NCBI GenBank assembly: GCA_014526335.1
Contig: JACTAT010000048.1
Location: 3,728,353 to 3,792,352, forward strand
DNA: 64,000 nucleotides
Source of the DNA: Chrysaora quinquecirrha
Taxonomy: Eukaryota; Cnidaria; Scyphozoa; Semaeostomeae; Pelagiidae
Reading direction: 5' to 3'
The position numbers were made by a program, and so were the translations under genes. Position 1 is the stretch's first letter, and each line of letters starts with the position of its first letter. The notes beneath the pieces were generated by a model. That model worked only from the letters and a program-made list of their open reading frames with translations. It had not been told where the DNA came from and ran no database searches. Below are positions 34,736-44,471 of this stretch, piece by piece.

Positions 34736-34891
34736 GTATGATTTGATTGGAAACATCCTTCCTGCGCAAGTGTTGAATTCCTTTCCCACATCATATTGAA
34801 TGGAGGAACCAGTCTATAAATTCAAGCGTGTTTATGCTCTAGGACTCAGGTGTTTAAGTGGTAGTCGACAATTATAAGTAAACAGCCAATT

Positions 34892-35390
34892 ATGAATCAG
34901 TATAAATGTGATCGTTGTGAATTCTCTTCCAAGTTTAAAAATAATGTTAAGCGACATGAACAAGAGATGCACGAGGAGAGTAGTGAAGAGTCTGACTGAG
35001 ATGATGAGATAGAAGTGGAAAGTGACCATGATAATGATGAAACTGTCAACATTGAGGAGGATCTTCCATTAGGGAATGTATGGCCTTCAATGCGTAAGGA
35101 AGTGGATGAAGATTAAAACATACTGCAAGTCTTCAGGCGGAAATTTTTATACAAGTTTTGAAAATGATGCTGTTGTGACTGCAGTCATAGCAACCATGCA
35201 AAAAGCACAGAAGGAAGATGGTATGGATATGCAAGAGGCTTTAGATTATGCTATTGAGAAAAGAAAATATCTCATTATACGTCAAGCAAAGAATGATGAA
35301 GAAGAGGAAGCTAATAATTCTGAGGATGTTGGTGTTAAAGAAGTTGAATATGCTAGTACTCAATTATTCCCATACTATGGAAATAACTAG
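34892..35390 (+). pseudogene. C2H2 zinc-finger gene fragment with acidic tail
   Basis: ATG at 34892 opens 'MNQYKCDRCEFSSKFKNN' followed by 'VKRHEQEMH', a complete C2H2 finger (C-X2-C-X12-H-X4-H). After an in-frame TGA at 34997-34999 the same frame continues with an acidic stretch and 'LPLGNVWPSMRKEV' to a stop near 35116. A shifted frame then gives 'GMDMQEALDYAIEKRKYLI' and an E-rich end, with a stop at 35388-35390. The product would bind nucleic acid or protein through a single finger. An inverted copy of the gene's end lies at 33117-33295. Host gene or element gene cannot be told apart. Confidence 0.5.
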
Positions 35391-35445
35391 AAATAGCTAT
35401 ACCTAAAAAAGGTTTAGAAATAATTCTTCATTAGTTGTCTGTTAG

Positions 35446-35813
35446 AAATATAACCTTGTTTCTGTGTGAACATTCTTTGAAAACGATGCCATTAATAAAA
35501 TTGCTATTTTCTATAGAGTATATAGGCAATATATTGTAATGTTTAGATAATAGTTTTGGGTACAAACAATATAAGGCTATCATAAACCATGGATTAAACC
35601 ATCAGCTATTAGAGATATTGCTATTTCGCATGCGCTCTTTGATGAATATTCATATGACATACATCATTCAAATCTCTATTATTTCTTTGCTCTACACACT
35701 AGGTTTCAGACCTCTAGCTCTTACCATTATTGATATAGCTACTGCGCATGTATATATATTGTATATATATATATATATATATTTCGTTTTTTGGTTCGCA
35801 AGTAGCAGTAGAT
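35446..35813. other. Flank with (TA)n microsatellite, no gene seen
   Basis: AT-rich sequence ending in TATATA runs (35750-35790) that border the Penelope element. Confidence 0.5.
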
Positions 35814-36020
35814 AAATATATGAGAGTAGAATAAAAGCAGAAATACAGATTATTTCGATACCGGTTTCATCTGTTCAAGCAGAATTTTCAATCTAAATTA
35901 CTTTATACAATGCATAAGGTTTTGTGCGAAGTTTTACAAATGTTGCGTCATATTAATCCAATTTAATTGAATCAGGAAATTGACTGATCGATTGTGTTAA
36001 ACCTCGTTTTGATGTTTGTC

Positions 36021-38540
36021 TCAGTTTAATTCTGGCTTATATTTTTTAATAAAATTTTGTTCCACTTCTTCACGATAAATTCTATCGTTGTGATTAACAA
36101 AAAAGAATGGGATGATTTTAGATAATTCAGGTTTACCAATAGCACAGTGAGCAATGTGGTGGCTAACATAGAGTTGTCTCAAGCGAGGGTCCAGTATTTG
36201 CTGTTTGTGGACCCTAACTCTGGCGCGTAAATTCTTAGTTTCACCGATATATTCTTTATCACACCCGTTACATTTTATTAGATACACAACGTCTTCCGCT
36301 GCGCAATTCATTTCTGTGGTAATTTTAAATGTTTCTTCAAAGTTTTTGAATTTTATTTCGTTAGCTTCAATTAGTAAAGGACAAGTTCCACAGCATCTGC
36401 TCTTGCAGCGATGGACCTTTGTGGAATCGGGGTTTAATTGAACAATATTCTCGGGAGAAACAAATTTTGCTCTTGTTAGAAGTTGTTTGATGCCTTTTGA
36501 TTGTCGTTTACTATTTATTAATTTTATATCCTTGAATACTTCTCTGAGTTTCGGGCTTGCGTCTAATAAACTGATAGTTTCTTTGATAACCTTAAACATG
36601 TCTGGATTTCTAGGGTTATGAGTTGTTACGAAGGGAAGAATGTTTTCACTATCTTCAATGGTTTTAGGTTGAGGGAGTTCATTTAGGGGAATTTTTAGTG
36701 CCTTTTCAATGCCATTTTTTACAAGCTTTGCAGGGTAAGCTTGTTGAAGTATGTTGGAGTGTAATTTGTTCAGTTTTTGGGATTTAGAGCTTTCATCCTC
36801 AATTATGGTGCAGGCACGCCTGGCTAAATTGAAAGGTATATTTCGTTTTGTGTGCGATGGGTGGCAAGAGTTAAAATGTACATATAATTGGCCATCAGTT
36901 GGTTTTTGGTATTGGTCCGTAATTATTTGATTGTTTTTAATTATTAATTTTATATCGAGAAAATTGATTTCTTCTTGGCTCTCATCATTGGTGAATTGAA
37001 TGCTTGGATGTAATTTTTGGAGCAGTTCTAAAAGGTTCTCAGTTGAATCAACTGATGTGTTCCAGATAATAAAACAATCATCAAGGTACCTATGCCATCT
37101 ATCAATAAATGATGCCATTATCTCATTGCCATATTTTTCTTTTATTTGTTGGTAAAGTTTAGTTTCTAGGTATCCCATCACCATTATGGCATATGTTGGT
37201 GCGACTTTGGTGCCCATGGCCGTTCCCTTAATTTGTAGGTAATAATCTTCGTCAAAAGTGAATGTGTTGTTTTGTTAAACTAGATTTAAGGCATCAATAA
37301 TAAATTCTTTGGAAATATTTCTTGGTAACCTTTCCGGAAACCTGTTTAGCCAGTAACTTATGGCTTGAATACCAAGAGTATTGTCAATATTGGTGTACAT
37401 ACTAATGACATCAAATGTCACTAATATGTCTGAACGGTTGACTGTCCTTTTGATTCTTCCTAAAAAATCTATGTCATCTCGTATATAGCTTTTGATGTTG
37501 TTTATGTATTCTTTCAAGACTATGTCTAAAAAATTGCTTAAATTACTTGTTACGCAGTTAGGGCCAGCTATAATTGGTCTAAAGCTAAGATCAGTTGGAT
37601 CATTTTCTTCTATGAATTCGGAATTCGTTTCTACTATTTTGGAATTAATAATTTTGCTTTTGTGTATTTTTGGTAGGCCATACAGTTGGCTCGTTTTGTG
37701 GTACAAGTTTGTGAGATATTTGATCTCTTTTTCCGTTAATTCTTCTCTATGTTTGTTAGTAAGATCTGTAATTCGTTTCAACAATGTGCTATCGATGTTT
37801 TTTGCTAGTCTTTTGTATGTTTCAGTGTCATTAAGTATTGATAAAATTTTCGATTTGTAAAAATCGCTATTCATGATTACACAAGCTCCACCTTTGTCAC
37901 TTTGTTTAATGACAAGGTTGTTGTTGCTTTAGAGTTTCATTAGACCATCCCATTGCTTTTTAGTTAAGTTGTTTGAAATTTGTTTCATTTCTTTACATTT
38001 ATTTTCAAGTGGATATTTTAATAAAAAGTCTATATATGTGTCAAGAATTGGGTCTCGATTTCTACCTGGTGAAAAGTCACTTTTTGGCTGTACCAAACTG
38101 TTATCGTTTTGGATATCTTTACCCGCAAAATATTCTTTAAGTCTTAATTTCCTGCCAAATTTTCGGATATCTGTTCTCAATTCAATTAAATTGGATTTTG
38201 GGATGGGAGTAAATTTAAGTCGATAATTAATTAAAACATACTTAATTTCAGGTTCAATCGTTACGTTCGAGGTGTTTATCAGCTTCGGTTTGGCCATTTC
38301 TTTATTGCAGCTGCCGATCTGATTCTGAGATGTGTTCGTCAGTTGTTCTCCATGTTCGGGGGCCGGCCCCTCAGTAAAAAAGAATCGCTCAATGTGCGTG
38401 GAATTTGTTGAGGGAAATTTTGCGTGATCTCCTCGGTGATAGAATCTTGTCTTTGATGTTGCCTTTGCTGGTATTGTGGTCTTTGTTGATCTAGATGTTC
38501 CAATTGTGCATTCTGTCTTCTATGTTGGTGTTGTGATGGA
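36021..38540 (-). pseudogene. Penelope-like reverse transcriptase with GIY-YIG endonuclease
   Basis: Downstream of an N-terminal stretch open from about 38540, the frame runs to a stop at 36021 with only two in-frame TAA codons (near 37929 and 37275) and no frameshift. Motifs: 'IKQSDKGGACVI', 'QLYGLPKIHKS', 'FRPIIAGPNCVTSNLS', 'LVTFDVISMYTNI' (first catalytic D), 'GTKVAPTYA', and 'HRYLDDCFIIW' (YLDD). After these come the linker 'CKSRCCGTCPLL' and the GIY-YIG domain 'DVVYLIKCNGCDKEYIGETK' with 'ARVRVHKQQ'. It copies its RNA and nicks target DNA. Two nonsense codons make it a young pseudogene. Confidence 0.85.
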
Positions 38541-38742
38541 TGTTGTTGTCGTCATATCGTGGGTTGTCAAGTGTTGTCTTCTTTCTGTCCATTTGTTTCG
38601 AGGAGGTCGATTATTATTGTTGTTTCTTCTCGGAATTCTTGTGGGTTTTCGAAATGGATACTGGTTGTTAGCAGTCATTCTTTGTTGTTGAGGAAGGATG
38701 TCTCATTCGCATTGTTGTTTGAGTTGTTGCCAGTTGGTGGTT

Positions 38743-39460
38743 CTAATTCCTGCGTGGAAAACCATTCCTGCTTGTTCTCCCAGTGTTTCTTTGATTTTCT
38801 TCCTCCAGTTCACATTGCTGATTCCAGTACGATTTGAATTTTGATTGGAGGTTAATGTTATCTGGGAATTTTTCTTGGATAACAGTGATCATGTGGTTGT
38901 CAATGGCTTCATATTGTTGCTTTCCGTTGGTTACTCTTAATTTTAAAATGTCTATTTCACATTTCATCTGGTTGATTGCACATCCTTTCCTAATTAGCTT
39001 CTGTGCTTCTGTTTCTCCCACAATTTGTTTCGGTTGGAATTTGCGTGGAATGGTTTGAGGGTCATTCTCTAGCCATGTTGAATAAAGTTCTGCCATTTTC
39101 AGGTTTCTATATTGTTTCCAATATTCCGTTTTCCTTTCATTAAGAAGGTTCTTCTAGTTTGGAAATCTTTTCGTACATGAATCCTCCTCGTTTGTATTTT
39201 CGATTTGTTGCATCATGCTCAATTGCATACCGCAAAATGAACTCAATTCTTTTCTGATGTTATCGCTTGTTGTTTCTAGCGTTTCGACGACTTTGCTATT
39301 ATTATTATTCGATTGAAGCTTTAGAATTGCAACATCTTCTTTTAGATCTATTAGTGTCGCAGAAATTAATTTCAGACTCCCAGCGATTAGGGCCAGTTGT
39401 CCTGACATTTCTAGAAGTGTGTTATTGTTTGAGTCCTCACTTACTTGATTTATCAAACAA
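38743..39460 (-). pseudogene. N-terminal ORF of Penelope-like element 1
   Basis: Two minus-strand frames (39456-39154 and 39096-38743) read helical, Q/N-rich protein ('NNNNSKVVETLETTSDNI', 'YWNQQCELEEENQRN'). They lie upstream of and in the same orientation as the RT. No known domain. They end where the inverted partial copy begins, so the true 5' end may be missing. A coiled-coil-like, possibly RNA-binding role is a guess from position only. Confidence 0.45.
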
Positions 39461-39465
39461 CTTCT

Positions 39466-39946
39466 AACAAGAGCAAAATTTGTTTCTCCCGAGAGTATTG
39501 TTCAATTAAACCCCGATTCCACAAAGGTCCATCGCTGCAAGAGCAGACGCTGTGGAACTTGTCCTTTACTAATTGAAGCTAACGAAATAAAATTCAAAAA
39601 CTTTGAAGAAACATTTAAAATTACCACAGAAATGAATTGCGCAGCGGAAGACGTTGTGTATCTAATAAAATGTAACGGGTGTGATAAGGAATATATCTGT
39701 GAAACTAAGAATTTACGCGCCAGAGTTAGGGTCCACAAACAGCAAATACTGGACCCTCCCTTGAGACAACTCTATGTTAGCAACCACATTGCTCACTGTG
39801 CTATTGGTAAACCTGAATTATTTAAAATCATCCCATTCTTTTTTGTTAATCACAACGATAGAATTTATCGTGAAGAAGTGGAACAAAATTTTATCAAAAA
39901 ATATAAGCCAGAATTAAACCAAGACAAACATCAAAACGAGGTTTAA
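39466..39946 (+). pseudogene. Inverted partial copy: linker and GIY-YIG domain
   Basis: The plus strand repeats the end of the Penelope ORF from 'ENIVQLNPDSTKVH' through 'CKSRRCGTC' and 'VVYLIKCNGCDKEYICETK' to a stop at 39946. Compared with the main copy the key G of YIGET is C here (YICET), R is changed in 'CKSRC', and P replaces R in 'LDPRLR'. The RT is not included. Confidence 0.8.
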
Positions 39947-40138
39947 CACAATTGATCAGTCAATTTCCTGATTCAATTAAATTGGATTAATATGACGCAA
40001 CATTTGTAAAACTTCGCACAAAACCTTATGCATTGTATAAAGTAATTTAGATTGAAAATTCTGCTTGAACAGATGAAACCGGTATCGAAATAATCTGTAT
40101 TTCTGCTTTTATTCTACTCTCATATATATATATATATA

Positions 40139-41738
40139 CAGGGTGGCCCAAAAAAAAGGGACCCCCCTAGGTAAATAATTTTTAATTTATTTTTTGTAAG
40201 TGGGAATTACATGAAAATTATAATACTTGATATTCAACACAAGTGAGATATTTCTTGGAAATATGGTGATGATAAGAGCATCCATCTCGGCGCAATTAGA
40301 TGTTAAACTAATGATGTCCCAAAAACTGCTGTTTTGACGGGAAAAATTGACAATTGATCACGACAGTGAACAAGGAAAACAAACATTTTGCAAATTATTC
40401 CATGTAAAGCAAGATGCCTACAATATCAGTAGAAGATAAACACCTAATAAAGAATTTAAGAATTGAAAAAGGATGGGGAAGAAAAAGAATTTTAGCAGAG
40501 TTCCCTAACAAAAATTGGACGATGGGTGGTGTTGCGAAGTTGATTAGGAAAATCGATGAGACCGGTAGCATTGAAAGAAGAGTGGGTAGCGGTCGTCCAC
40601 GGACAGCGCGAACTGAAGAAAATGTTAATGCGATTCAGGAGTTGATTTTAAGTCAAGAAGAACCCGGTGAACATATGTCTCCAAGAATGATAGAACGAAA
40701 TACCGGGATTTCAAGATGTACAGTTCAACGCGTCGTTAAGAATGACCTCCAGATGAATGTTTTTAAGCGGATTAAAGTGCAAAAGCTTGAGGGCCCCCAC
40801 ATCTTACAAAGGCAAATAAGGGTTCCTGATCTATTGGCAAGGTTCCCCGACAACAGAGCAATCAGGAGAATATGGTTTAGCGATGAGAAATCCTTCACTG
40901 TTTCCCCTCCTTTAAACAGCCAGAACCAGAGAATTTATTCATTAGCAGGACAAAAGCGTGATGTTTCCCCAGAAAGACTGCTTCACCAGCAACCAACGTT
41001 TTCACCCAAAGTAATGGTTTCAGCATTTGTTTCAATCATGGGAAAGATTCCTCTTGTTTTCATCGAGCAAGGTGAAAGATTGAATGCTGTGTACTATCAA
41101 GAAATTTTACAGCAGCATCCGCCAAATATACGCGCGATATCTGGCGAAAATTTTACAATCCAGCAAGATGGTGCCAGATGTCATACTGCGCGCTCTACTC
41201 AGGATTTCCTTGAAGTAAATGTTCCTGATTTTATTAAAAAAGATCAATGGCCGCCAAATAGCCCTGATTTAAATCCCTTGGACTATTCAATTTGGGATTC
41301 TCTAAGCAAGCTCGTCTATGTGCATGAAAACAACGTGCATGATATTCCATCATTGCGTACTGCTATCGTGCTTGGATGGGAATCATTGCCCCAACGTAAA
41401 ATTGCCAGGGCCATTAACGCATGGCCAGCAAGATTAGAAAAGTGCATTGAGCAAGACGGAGGACATTTTGAACACATAATTTGACATATGAATGAGTTGT
41501 TGATTTTTCTGTTTTGTTGCGTAATGAAGTTGCAAATTTTGTTACAGTATGTTTTCGGATAGAAAAGTTTTGAAGTCAATTTATTCTGGGTTGCTAACCA
41601 ATATCATCACAATATTTCCAAGAAATATCTCACTTGAGTTGAATATCAAGTATTATAAATTTCATGTAATTCCCACTTACGAAAAAAAAAAATTAAAAAT
41701 TATTTACCTAGGGGGGTCCCTTTTTTTGGGCCACCCTG
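40139..41738 (+). mobile_element. maT-like (DD37D) mariner element, complete
   Basis: Begins CAGGGTGGCCCAAAAAAAAG and ends with its reverse complement. The terminal inverted repeats are about 135 bp with few mismatches and one indel in the A run. A TA dinucleotide flanks each side (40137-40138 and 41739-41740), the standard target duplication. One intact transposase gene lies inside. The insertion is in a TATATA run beside Penelope element 1. Confidence 0.95.
40414..41484 (+). CDS. Tc1/mariner transposase, DD37D, 356 aa
   Basis: ATG at 40414, stop at 41482-41484, no break. The N-terminal half is a bipartite helix-turn-helix DNA-binding region ('KHLIKNLRIEKGWGRKRI'; 'GSGRPRTA' is the linker/AT-hook-like stretch; second helix-turn-helix 'SPRMIERNTGISRCTVQRV'). 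Catalytic residues: D in 'WFSDEKSF', D in 'QQDGARCHTA', D in 'PPNSPDLNPLDYSIW', with 37 residues between second and third, i.e. DD37D as in the maT group. Length fits the family. It binds the terminal repeats and moves the element by cut and paste into TA sites. Intact ORF plus intact ends make recent or present activity plausible. Confidence 0.95.
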   Translation: MPTISVEDKHLIKNLRIEKGWGRKRILAEFPNKNWTMGGVAKLIRKIDETGSIERRVGSGRPRTARTEENVNAIQELILSQEEPGEHMSPRMIERNTGISRCTVQRVVKNDLQMNVFKRIKVQKLEGPHILQRQIRVPDLLARFPDNRAIRRIWFSDEKSFTVSPPLNSQNQRIYSLAGQKRDVSPERLLHQQPTFSPKVMVSAFVSIMGKIPLVFIEQGERLNAVYYQEILQQHPPNIRAISGENFTIQQDGARCHTARSTQDFLEVNVPDFIKKDQWPPNSPDLNPLDYSIWDSLSKLVYVHENNVHDIPSLRTAIVLGWESLPQRKIARAINAWPARLEKCIEQDGGHFEHII

Positions 41739-41740
41739 TA

Positions 41741-42060
41741 TATTGTAGATATATATATTTTAAATCTCCATTATGGACTTGTTCTATGTACGAATTCCCA
41801 ATTCTTCAGCCAATAGTTTTATTAAAGTATGCTATTATAAGTTTTAATCAATGACATAGCAGTTTATTCCTTTTAGATTGTGGAAGATGATCGAGATCGT
41901 GTGGCTGTTTGCTACTTTATCTAGATGCTTGAAGTTGCAATATTTACAAGCCGGTCTTCTGTATTTCCCACCAAGCCTATTACAGAGATCCCAACTGAGA
42001 CGATTTGAACGTGACGTTCGAATTATTACGCCTTCATAATTAAACAATCAGATTGTAGGA
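41741..42060. other. No recognised gene
   Basis: AT-rich. A minus-strand open frame (41844-42047, 67 codons, with 'ACKYCNF') is not recognised. The stretch ends in AACAATCAGATTG, which recurs as AACCAATCAGATTG at 42123. Confidence 0.4.
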
Positions 42061-42067
42061 TTTCTCG

Positions 42068-42180
42068 TTTCTAGAATCTTGTGGAACTTTCTGCAACATT
42101 CTGGAAACTTCTGGAAAGTTCTAACCAATCAGATTGCGGGATTCTTATGGACGTTCCATTTTTCTGGAACATTCTGGAAG
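42068..42180. promoter_or_regulatory. Heat-shock-element array with CCAAT boxes
   Basis: From 42069 to 42121 the triplets TTC and GAA alternate every five bases for 11 units. In order: TTC, GAA, TTG, GAA, TTC, CAA, TTC, GAA, TTC, GAA, TTC, with only two one-base departures. A second block of four perfect units (TTC GAA TTC GAA) occupies 42162-42179. CCAAT-type boxes lie at about 42046 (AACAATCAGATTG) and 42123 (AACCAATCAGATTG). Alternating nGAAn units bind trimeric heat-shock factor; three units suffice in known promoters. The array is palindromic, so direction is not fixed by it. A possible plus-strand leader exon follows. Confidence 0.85.
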
Positions 42181-42229
42181 GTGGGCAAAAAATTCAATCG
42201 CTCAGGAGGACCTCATTAATTATTCATAC

Positions 42230-42375
42230 CAAGCACTCGGGTGACCTTTTTGTCATTGCAAAACGACAACCTTGTGCTGGCTTCGGTCGGCTCGGCAGTT
42301 AGGTGAAGGTGACGAGACCAGCAAGCAATTTTGGGAATGGCGGCCTTCTGATGCTCTGTGGCGCTGCTGTAGAGG
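42230..42375 (+). other. Possible 5' leader exon downstream of the heat-shock array
   Basis: GC content rises after the array. An ATGGCGGCC context lies at about 42339 with a quick stop, and a strong donor (GTAGAG|GTAAGT) follows at 42375/42376. A first exon of an RNA driven by the array is plausible. No downstream coding exon was recognised on this strand; a small candidate exon with good borders is at 43861-43930 ('MARCDHPTFTNWID'). Confidence 0.3.
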
Positions 42376-42874
42376 TAAGTTTCAACATTAACTTGAAGTT
42401 TAGATTTGCTAGAAATCAAAATCACGGACACTGTATTTAAGCAATTGAAAACTGAACTGATTAAAAGTAGATACAACTTTAGAATTGAAAGCCAAAGCGT
42501 CTATGCAATAAAGATGTAGAATGGGGCTATCAGGCTATGTTAGGCCAAAAACCGCCAAAAAGGCAAAGCCAAAAAAGAGCAAGACTTTCAATGGCCTAAA
42601 GAACGTTCAGGAAAGTTTGGCACTACAATACAAATCTTAAAGTGCCTAAGTTTTTCATTCAAAGAGCCTAGACTATGTATTACATTCAGATTTTTGCTAC
42701 ATTTCTTGGTAAACAACAATAACAAAAGATCTAGACTTTATGGGCTTGAAGTCAACAAAATAAGCTAACAAGAAAATGTCAGGTATAGGTAAAATATTTA
42801 CATAAAAGGTTTTACGACAATAATCATATATCTACTATAATAGTAATAATTATCCAATTATAAAATTTAAACAT

Positions 42875-43757
42875 TTATCTTCTTAACTTCCAGCACTCAT
42901 TACAGTACCAGAGTGTTATATCATCATCTGAAACCCAATCTTCACTTGCATCATCCTGGCAACTGAAATGAAATTTTTCAGCACAAACATTGCAGACAAA
43001 CATCTGTTCTTCATCATCAACTGCCAATGGCATACGACAACTTGTAAACTTGTAAAGTACTAAGATGATAAACATTCTGGCTTTGAGCAGATGGAAAAGG
43101 CTGCATCTTTCTTCCAACAAGACATTGAATGAAGTGATTTCTCATCTGTGACACATCATATATGGCCCTTCGAGGATCTTTACCAAAGCCTATGTCAGTT
43201 GCAAAAGCAATTGCAAATAGGCCACAGTTGAAGGTGTCTGGCTGCTGTTGCACATGCTCCATTTTCAAGTAAACAACAGGCTTTCTTGTCACAAGCAGAG
43301 ATGCAATTATGGCATTCATCTCTTGGTTTACTGCATTTGACATCATGCTATCAAGGACCTTTATTGAACCCTCATGATGTACTCCAACGGTTGATAAGGC
43401 AACCCAATGGTTATTTGACTTATTTATTATCTGAACAAATTCAGAAGGCATGACATCAAATTGCAGACCTTGTTGAAGAAGACTATCCTGGAATCCTCCA
43501 ATCAATGGGAACTGCTGTTTAAGAAGTTGCTGGGCTGCATTGATATGTTTATCATTCAACCACATATCAGTTGAAAGCAGAATTTCTTTGTCATCCATGG
43601 TAAGATGAATTGAACCAATCGATATCCATGAATTATTGCTGGTTTCGGAAACATTATCCTCTTCATCATCAGATATCACCAATTCAGGCATCATGACTTC
43701 AGTTTCAATTAATTCCCACGAAAGTAATGAGTGTCTTATTGTAGCTGACCAAAACAC
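42875..43757 (-). pseudogene. Ulp1-type cysteine protease with C-terminal PHD finger
   Basis: The minus-strand frame from about 43693 (ATG before an acidic stretch) reads 'MWLNDKHINAAQQLLKQ', the substrate-groove motif of C48 peptidases. It continues with 'NKSNNHWVALSTV' (catalytic H), 'IKVLDSMMSN' (D) and 'QQPDTFNCGLFAIAFA' (C), so the triad is present. A 1-bp shift near 43040 separates it from 'CRMPLAVDDEEQMFVCNVCA' with 'KFHFSCQ' and 'WYCNECWKL', a PHD-type zinc cluster ending at the stop 42875. Ulp1-type enzymes cleave SUMO or related proteins. Multicopy Ulp1-PHD genes are common in cnidarians and often travel with transposons. The frameshift suggests a pseudogene or an assembly error. 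Confidence 0.8.
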
Positions 43758-44471
43758 AATTTAATCTCACATATGTAAGCGTGAAGATTGATTGTATATT
43801 TATTGTTTCTATATTTTTTGTTTCTATATTTATGATGTAGCCTTTTGTATTTGTTTCAGCTATCAAAAAGAAACATGGCAAGATGTGATCATCCAACATT
43901 TACTAACTGGATTGACATTTTGCATATAAGGTAAAAGTATTTTCTAATTTCATTCAAGTCAGCAGTCTTTAATTGCTAGGGCAATCTTGCACTGTTCATA
44001 CAGTATTAACCAAAATTTTACCAAATGATCAAGTTCTTTGGAGGTAGAAATAACTTGTAGAGTTCAATGAGATATAGTTGCTTACTTTTTTATTAGATCC
44101 AGTGCCTTGTTTCCTTTTTCCTGCTCCTTTCAATGTTAATTTCAATTCTACATGGGAAAGAGAATACCAAAAGTTTATTTAAGTTTTTTTGTTTGCAGAT
44201 AAGGTAATGTTACATAGCGTTATACATTTAGCACCCCAGAATCCACAAACTCAGCTTATTCTGGGACACATGACTGGTATAAATTTAGTTAATTTGTAGT
44301 AATATCATCATATGTGAATGCATAGATTTTAGCATGATTCAGAAGCAGCAGGTCAGTAAAGAAGATGCCAGCTAGCATTAATGATTGAAAAAACACTGCA
44401 AAAATAATTCAAGCAAATTAACCAAACCATAACTGAACATCAAAAATGATGTCTTGAACCTTAACAGATTT
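43758..44471. other. No recognised gene
   Basis: AT-rich sequence holding a candidate plus-strand micro-exon (43861-43930, borders TTTCAG and GTAAAA) and nothing else I can support. Confidence 0.4.

Larger units (their letters stand above)
33117..35445. repeat. ~170-bp inverted repeat enclosing a satellite block
   Basis: 33117-33295 is the reverse complement of about 35275-35445 with few mismatches (shared phrase 'GATGTTGGTGT', 'GTTGAATATGCTAGTACTCA' in plus-strand orientation of the right arm). The right arm is the 3' end of the zinc-finger-like gene. Between the arms lie 1.44 kb of satellite and the rest of that gene. Confidence 0.75.
35814..40128 (-). mobile_element. Penelope-like element 1 with partial inverted copy
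   Basis: A minus-strand body (N-terminal ORF, RT, GIY-YIG) from about 39460 down to 35814 is joined to a plus-strand copy of its last ~650 bp (39466-40128). The two arms are nearly identical, including the 3' UTR, and both end at 'TATGAGAGTAGAATAAAAGC' or its complement. Such terminal partial copies, here inverted, are a hallmark of Penelope-like elements. The mariner at 40139 sits just outside the right arm in a TA repeat. Confidence 0.82.

Noticed and set aside
35860..35900. Hammerhead-like 'CAGATGAAACCGG…GAAA' in Penelope element 1 (minus strand; plus copy near 40070)
   Set aside because: The invariant U of the CUGANGA box is A here and the stem is weak, so I do not call it a ribozyme without a model search.
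37275..37278. In-frame TAA codons in the Penelope and BEL frames as possible recoding
   Set aside because: Single, scattered stops in elements that also show other decay are more simply explained as nonsense mutations; no shared context around them.
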